DNA of 27,500 nt. It comes from Methanobacterium sp. UBA294 (GTDB taxonomy: Archaea > Methanobacteriota > Methanobacteria > Methanobacteriales > Methanobacteriaceae). Of this stretch, positions 24,678 to 27,500 are shown piece by piece. The notes beneath the pieces were generated by a model. The model was not told where the DNA came from. It did no database searches and saw only the letters and a program-made list of their open reading frames with translations. Position 1 is the stretch's first letter; every line of letters starts with the position of its first letter. The position numbers were made by a program, and so were the translations under genes. The stretch spans positions 1 through 27,500 of the forward strand of contig DACB01000007.1 in NCBI GenBank assembly GCA_002494495.1, given 5' to 3'.

Positions 24678-24968
24678 TTAACGCCCTCTTCTTCTGTTAA
24701 ACTCATCAAATAAAGCATCTATCTCTACATCTTTATATGCAAGGAGCATTAATAGGTGGAAGATTAGATCAACTGTTTCCAGAACCAATCTTTCATCATT
24801 TTTAGCCGCGATAATAACTTCGGCTGTTTCTTCCCCTATTTTTTCCAGGATCTTATCTTCGGCCAGTTTTTCATCGTCCTTCATTAGATTGGAGGTATAG
24901 GAATCTATGGGGTTATCCCGTCTGTCCTCCAACACTTGGTAAACTTGCCTTATAATTTTATCATTCAT
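24678..24968 (-). CDS. hisE: Phosphoribosyl-ATP pyrophosphatase HisE
   Basis: 96-residue stand-alone HisE of the MazG-like all-alpha NTP-pyrophosphohydrolase fold. It converts PR-ATP to PR-AMP in the second step of histidine synthesis. The signature lines are KILEKIGEETAEVIIAAKN, whose glutamates bind Mg, and ETVDLIFHLLMLLAYKDV. The N-terminal VYQVLEDRRDN and C-terminal DEFNRRRG are typical. The length is normal for an unfused archaeal HisE. Its ATG lies inside the end of the CBS/ParB-like gene (8-bp overlap), so translation is probably coupled. No other his gene is present. Confidence 0.93.
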   Translation of the reverse strand: MNDKIIRQVYQVLEDRRDNPIDSYTSNLMKDDEKLAEDKILEKIGEETAEVIIAAKNDERLVLETVDLIFHLLMLLAYKDVEIDALFDEFNRRRGR

Positions 24969-25761
24969 TTTTCTTCCATTCTTTCTTTAATGCACCAGTT
25001 ATGGCAATTAAAGGATGTTGTGCATCGTCGATAACTTCAATATCATCATAGGTATAAATACCCTCTTTATCTGCTGTTTTTTCTATTCCCAATTTTATAT
25101 CATCAGGTATATCAATTACATATGAATCAATATCTTCATGGCCCAATTTAAGGGCTGCAACAGTCCGGTGGTGGCCGTCTACCAGCACATATCTACCACC
25201 CACTTTAACTACAATGGTGGGCTCGGCCAGGCCCCTTTCAATCTCGTAGGTCCTGCCCTGAAGTTCATCGGCAAAGATTTTATTCTGTGTGGGTCGAAGT
25301 TTTTTTATATTTATTTTCATTCTCTCCAGTTTGGTATCTATACCATATAACTGTTCTAATGTCTGCTTGAAATATTTAACCTTGGTGGGGGTTGATCTTT
25401 CAATGTGTGACCTTACAATGTCGGTGTTGGTAATTATACCCACTAATTTACCTTCCTTATTCATCACCGGCATCCTTGATATCCCCATCCGGAACATAAC
25501 CCGGGCGGCGTCGTTTATAGACATTTCTTTATCCGCTACTACTATATCTGTAGTCATTATCCCCTCCACATAATCTGCCCAGGGTTTTAAAAGTAAATCA
25601 AAGGCAGTTACCATTCCAATGACTTCCCCATTTGTTTTAACCGGGAATCCATCGTGACCAGTTAGCTGCATCAATTCCAAAACCTCCCCTGCAGGGGTGT
25701 CTGGGGTAACCGTTATAACCTTTTTAGTCATATAATCTTTTACAAGAGCTGTACTACTCAT
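24961..25761 (-). CDS. CBS-domain pair fused to a ParB/sulfiredoxin-like domain
   Basis: 266-residue protein. Two CBS domains occupy about 1-60 (VKDYMTKKVITVTPDTPAGEVLELM...DGFPV...VIGMVTAFDLL) and 62-120 (VEGIMTTDIVVADKEMSINDAARVM...RMPVM...LVGIITNTDIV), the module that usually senses adenine nucleotides or SAM. Residues about 148-220 form a ParB-like nuclease/Srx-fold domain with KIFADELQ and LVDGHHRTVAALKLG; DGHHRT is at 195-200. The activity is unknown: some domains of this fold bind nucleotides or act as kinases rather than DNA-binding proteins. The start is ATG 25761 after AGGAG at seven bases; a longer frame from 25794 has no ribosome binding site. It overlaps hisE by 8 bp. Confidence 0.85.
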   Translation of the reverse strand: MSSTALVKDYMTKKVITVTPDTPAGEVLELMQLTGHDGFPVKTNGEVIGMVTAFDLLLKPWADYVEGIMTTDIVVADKEMSINDAARVMFRMGISRMPVMNKEGKLVGIITNTDIVRSHIERSTPTKVKYFKQTLEQLYGIDTKLERMKINIKKLRPTQNKIFADELQGRTYEIERGLAEPTIVVKVGGRYVLVDGHHRTVAALKLGHEDIDSYVIDIPDDIKLGIEKTADKEGIYTYDDIEVIDDAQHPLIAITGALKKEWKKNE

Positions 25762-26147
25762 TTTATTGCTCCTTTTATTCAAGGACTCTTTCATTATATT
25801 TTATACTTCACCATTCAGTGGAATTTGGTTTTAACATTAGATGAGAATCTTTTTTTAAACTTTCTGGCTCTTCATACAGTCATAAATCAACCCCAGATCC
25901 TATGAAGTAATTATATCGTCTTGTTTACTCTCATGTAGACATAATAGAACCTTGTCCCAGATAATTTTCACCATGTTTAGAACCCAAATTATGAAAATTT
26001 AATCTCCAGAAAAAGTTTTTTTATTCCTGAAATTTAAATGATTGAATAATTACTTATTTTATCTTGGATGTTTAAAATTTTTTTGTTCAGGACTATATCT
26101 CAACTGAAAATATAATCACTTTAAACTGGAAGATATCATTCAACAAT
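25762..26147. other. 386-bp intergenic region without a recognised gene
   Basis: The left part carries the promoter of the CBS/ParB-like gene on the minus strand; T and A runs lie near 25850-25860. The middle, about 25865-25975, is less AT-rich than other gaps but has no tRNA-like cloverleaf and no convincing frame; the longest is a 24-codon minus-strand ORF at 25900-25974. The right part, 26010-26147, contains A/T runs that read as T tracts on the minus strand downstream of gatB and probably end its transcription. Confidence 0.6.
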
Positions 26148-27500
26148 TTATTTATCCAGTTCTCCTTTTAGTAATTTGATAATATCACCAGGATCTGCCT
26201 TTCCCTGGGTTATCCTCATAACCTGGCCCATTAAAAAGTTTAAAGCCTTCTTTTTACCCTGATAATAATCAGAAACTGCCTCTGGATTTTCTTCTATACT
26301 CTGCTTCACTGCCTGCTGGACAACATCTTCCTCAACTACACCGATTAGTCCCAGATCCTCGGCTATAAGGGTAGGGCTTTTGGGGTTGTGGGGCAGGTTT
26401 TCTATGATCCTCTGCCCAGCTTTGGTGGTGATCTTTTTATCCAGAAGTAACTTGAAGAACTCCACCAGTTGAGCAGAGGTTATTTCACTTTCCTTATATG
26501 TGATCTTGTTGAAGGATAGGATCCTCTTTAGCTCATCCCTCATCCATAAGGCTGCAAATTCCGGGTCTACTTCTTTAACCACTTCTTCAAATGCATCTGC
26601 CAATTCCAATTCAGAGGTAAGGACCTGTGCATCATCTTTTTTTATGCCATACTGTTTTACAAACCTATCAGTCTTTATATGGGCAGGTTCAGGCATTTCT
26701 TCCCTTATGTATTCCACCCTTTCCTCATCAGCGAGCATAGGTGGTAAGTCTGGGTCGGGAATATACCGGTAATCATCAGCTTCTTCTTTAAGCCGCATGG
26801 GTACAGTGATCATTTGTGATTCCAGGAATGCCCTGGTTTCCTGTTTTATTTCTATACCCCTCTTCAGAAGGTTTTTCTGCCGGACCATTTCGAACTGGAG
26901 TGCTTTATATGCACCTTTAATAGAGTTTACGTTCTTTATTTCAGCCCTTTTACCTCCCTCAATGGAAATGTTTACATCCGCCCTCATTGTACCCTCTCCA
27001 CGGGCGCTTTCACTATACTCCAGTACACGGATAAGTTCTCTCAAGAATTTCCGAGCCTCTTCAGGGGATCTCATGTCTGGCTCAGTAACTATCTCAATTA
27101 GAGGTATTCCGGACCGGTTGAAATCAACTAATCCTAAATCTGGCTTGTACTGACCAGGGTCCTCCTCCACATGCACTTCCCTGATACGCACCCCATTGAG
27201 ATCACCTTCAAATCCTATGGGTATGGAAGTCTTCTGGTACCCGGATGATAGATCCGGATAGTCGTAGTGTTTTCTTTGGAAAAAGGTCACATCAGGGTTT
27301 ATCTTACAGGCCAGCATCAGGGCTATTTTTATAGCACCATCCAAGGCTTTTTTATTTGGAGGGTATGGTTTTGCACCTGGCTGATTTAAGCATACGAAGC
27401 ATATGTTTTTGTTTGGCGGTGCGTCCTGGTAGTTGGTGGGGCAATCGCAGAATAATTTAGAATCAGTATCCAGTTGGACGTGTATCTCCAACCCGCATTT
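26148..27500 (-). CDS. gatB: Aspartyl/glutamyl-tRNA(Asn/Gln) amidotransferase subunit B (5' end outside window)
   Basis: GatB of the GatCAB amidotransferase, which turns Asp-tRNA(Asn) and/or Glu-tRNA(Gln) into the amidated form with ammonia delivered from GatA. The frame runs through the right edge of the window; the last codons read K-C-G-L-E-I-H-V, matching the near-universal GatB start (M-K-C-G-L-E-I-H). Only the start Met and perhaps a few residues are missing. The internal TTG at 27491 is therefore not the start. Motifs include SKLFCDCP with further cysteines in CFVCLNQPG, YPDLSSGYQ, VHVEEDPG, RADVNISI, NVNSIKGAYKAL, YRYIPDPDLPP and the tail-domain IEENPEAVSDYYQGKKKALNFLMGQVMR. The length of about 451 residues is normal. 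Confidence 0.96.
   Translation of the reverse strand, partial: KCGLEIHVQLDTDSKLFCDCPTNYQDAPPNKNICFVCLNQPGAKPYPPNKKALDGAIKIALMLACKINPDVTFFQRKHYDYPDLSSGYQKTSIPIGFEGDLNGVRIREVHVEEDPGQYKPDLGLVDFNRSGIPLIEIVTEPDMRSPEEARKFLRELIRVLEYSESARGEGTMRADVNISIEGGKRAEIKNVNSIKGAYKALQFEMVRQKNLLKRGIEIKQETRAFLESQMITVPMRLKEEADDYRYIPDPDLPPMLADEERVEYIREEMPEPAHIKTDRFVKQYGIKKDDAQVLTSELELADAFEEVVKEVDPEFAALWMRDELKRILSFNKITYKESEITSAQLVEFFKLLLDKKITTKAGQRIIENLPHNPKSPTLIAEDLGLIGVVEEDVVQQAVKQSIEENPEAVSDYYQGKKKALNFLMGQVMRITQGKADPGDIIKLLKGELDK

Noticed and set aside
25900..25974. 24-codon minus-strand ORF in the gatB-CBS gap
   Set aside because: Too short, and its ATG sits inside a GGTGA-like site rather than downstream of one. 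Nothing in the translation is recognisable.

Overview
This window looks like chromosomal core DNA from a hydrogenotrophic methanogen of the order Methanobacteriales, most likely Methanobacterium or a close relative. The evidence is the gene content. It includes methanogen cofactor genes (cofG for F420, mptA for tetrahydromethanopterin, comC/comD/comE for coenzyme M), archaeal information-processing genes (trm1, taw2-like, aCPSF1/FttA, proteasome beta subunit, gatB) and archaeal purP. Intergenic DNA is very AT-rich, with archaeal TATA/BRE promoters, GGTGAT-type ribosome binding sites and poly-T termination zones. I see no rRNA, tRNA, CRISPR array, insertion sequence, integrase or phage gene.

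Layout, left to right. Positions 1-2.5 kb hold a TtuA/NcsA-type tRNA thiolase (minus), a divergent MTH1187-family protein (plus) and a DegT-type PLP aminotransferase (minus). From 2.6 to 6.05 kb are trm1 and three tandem paralogous DUF4013 membrane proteins, all plus; the second and third have their own promoters. From 6.1 to 8.6 kb (minus) is a two-gene glutamate-synthase-like operon: a GXGXG-domain protein, then an FMN/Fe-S synthase-domain protein with a large polyferredoxin N-terminus. A winged-helix regulator is divergent from it at 8.74 kb, followed by a small orphan ORF and an Lrp/AsnC regulator. From 10.4 to 13.0 kb (minus) are cofG and the coupled pair mptA plus an unknown gene. From 13.3 to 16.0 kb (minus) are an unknown archaeal protein, a class II histone-deacetylase-fold hydrolase and a Trm5/TYW2-type enzyme.

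From 16.2 to 24.6 kb (all plus) are an orphan NuoE-like [2Fe-2S] protein, psmB, aCPSF1/FttA, and purM, comC, purP, comD and comE, so purine and coenzyme M genes alternate. From 24.7 kb to the right edge (minus) are hisE overlapped by a CBS-CBS-ParB-like gene, a 386-bp gap, and gatB, whose start lies outside the window.

The most interesting points are: a GXGXG gene with an excellent Shine-Dalgarno site but no ATG/GTG/TTG start codon; a ferredoxin-armed glutamate-synthase-like enzyme lacking amidotransferase and NADPH modules, next to a regulator that may carry a reduced CARF-like sensor; a 36-bp divergent promoter that appears to serve two leaderless genes; a tRNA thiolase lacking its usual N-terminal zinc finger; and three families of short AT-rich direct repeats in intergenic DNA. 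Most of the window is ordinary conserved methanogen genome.
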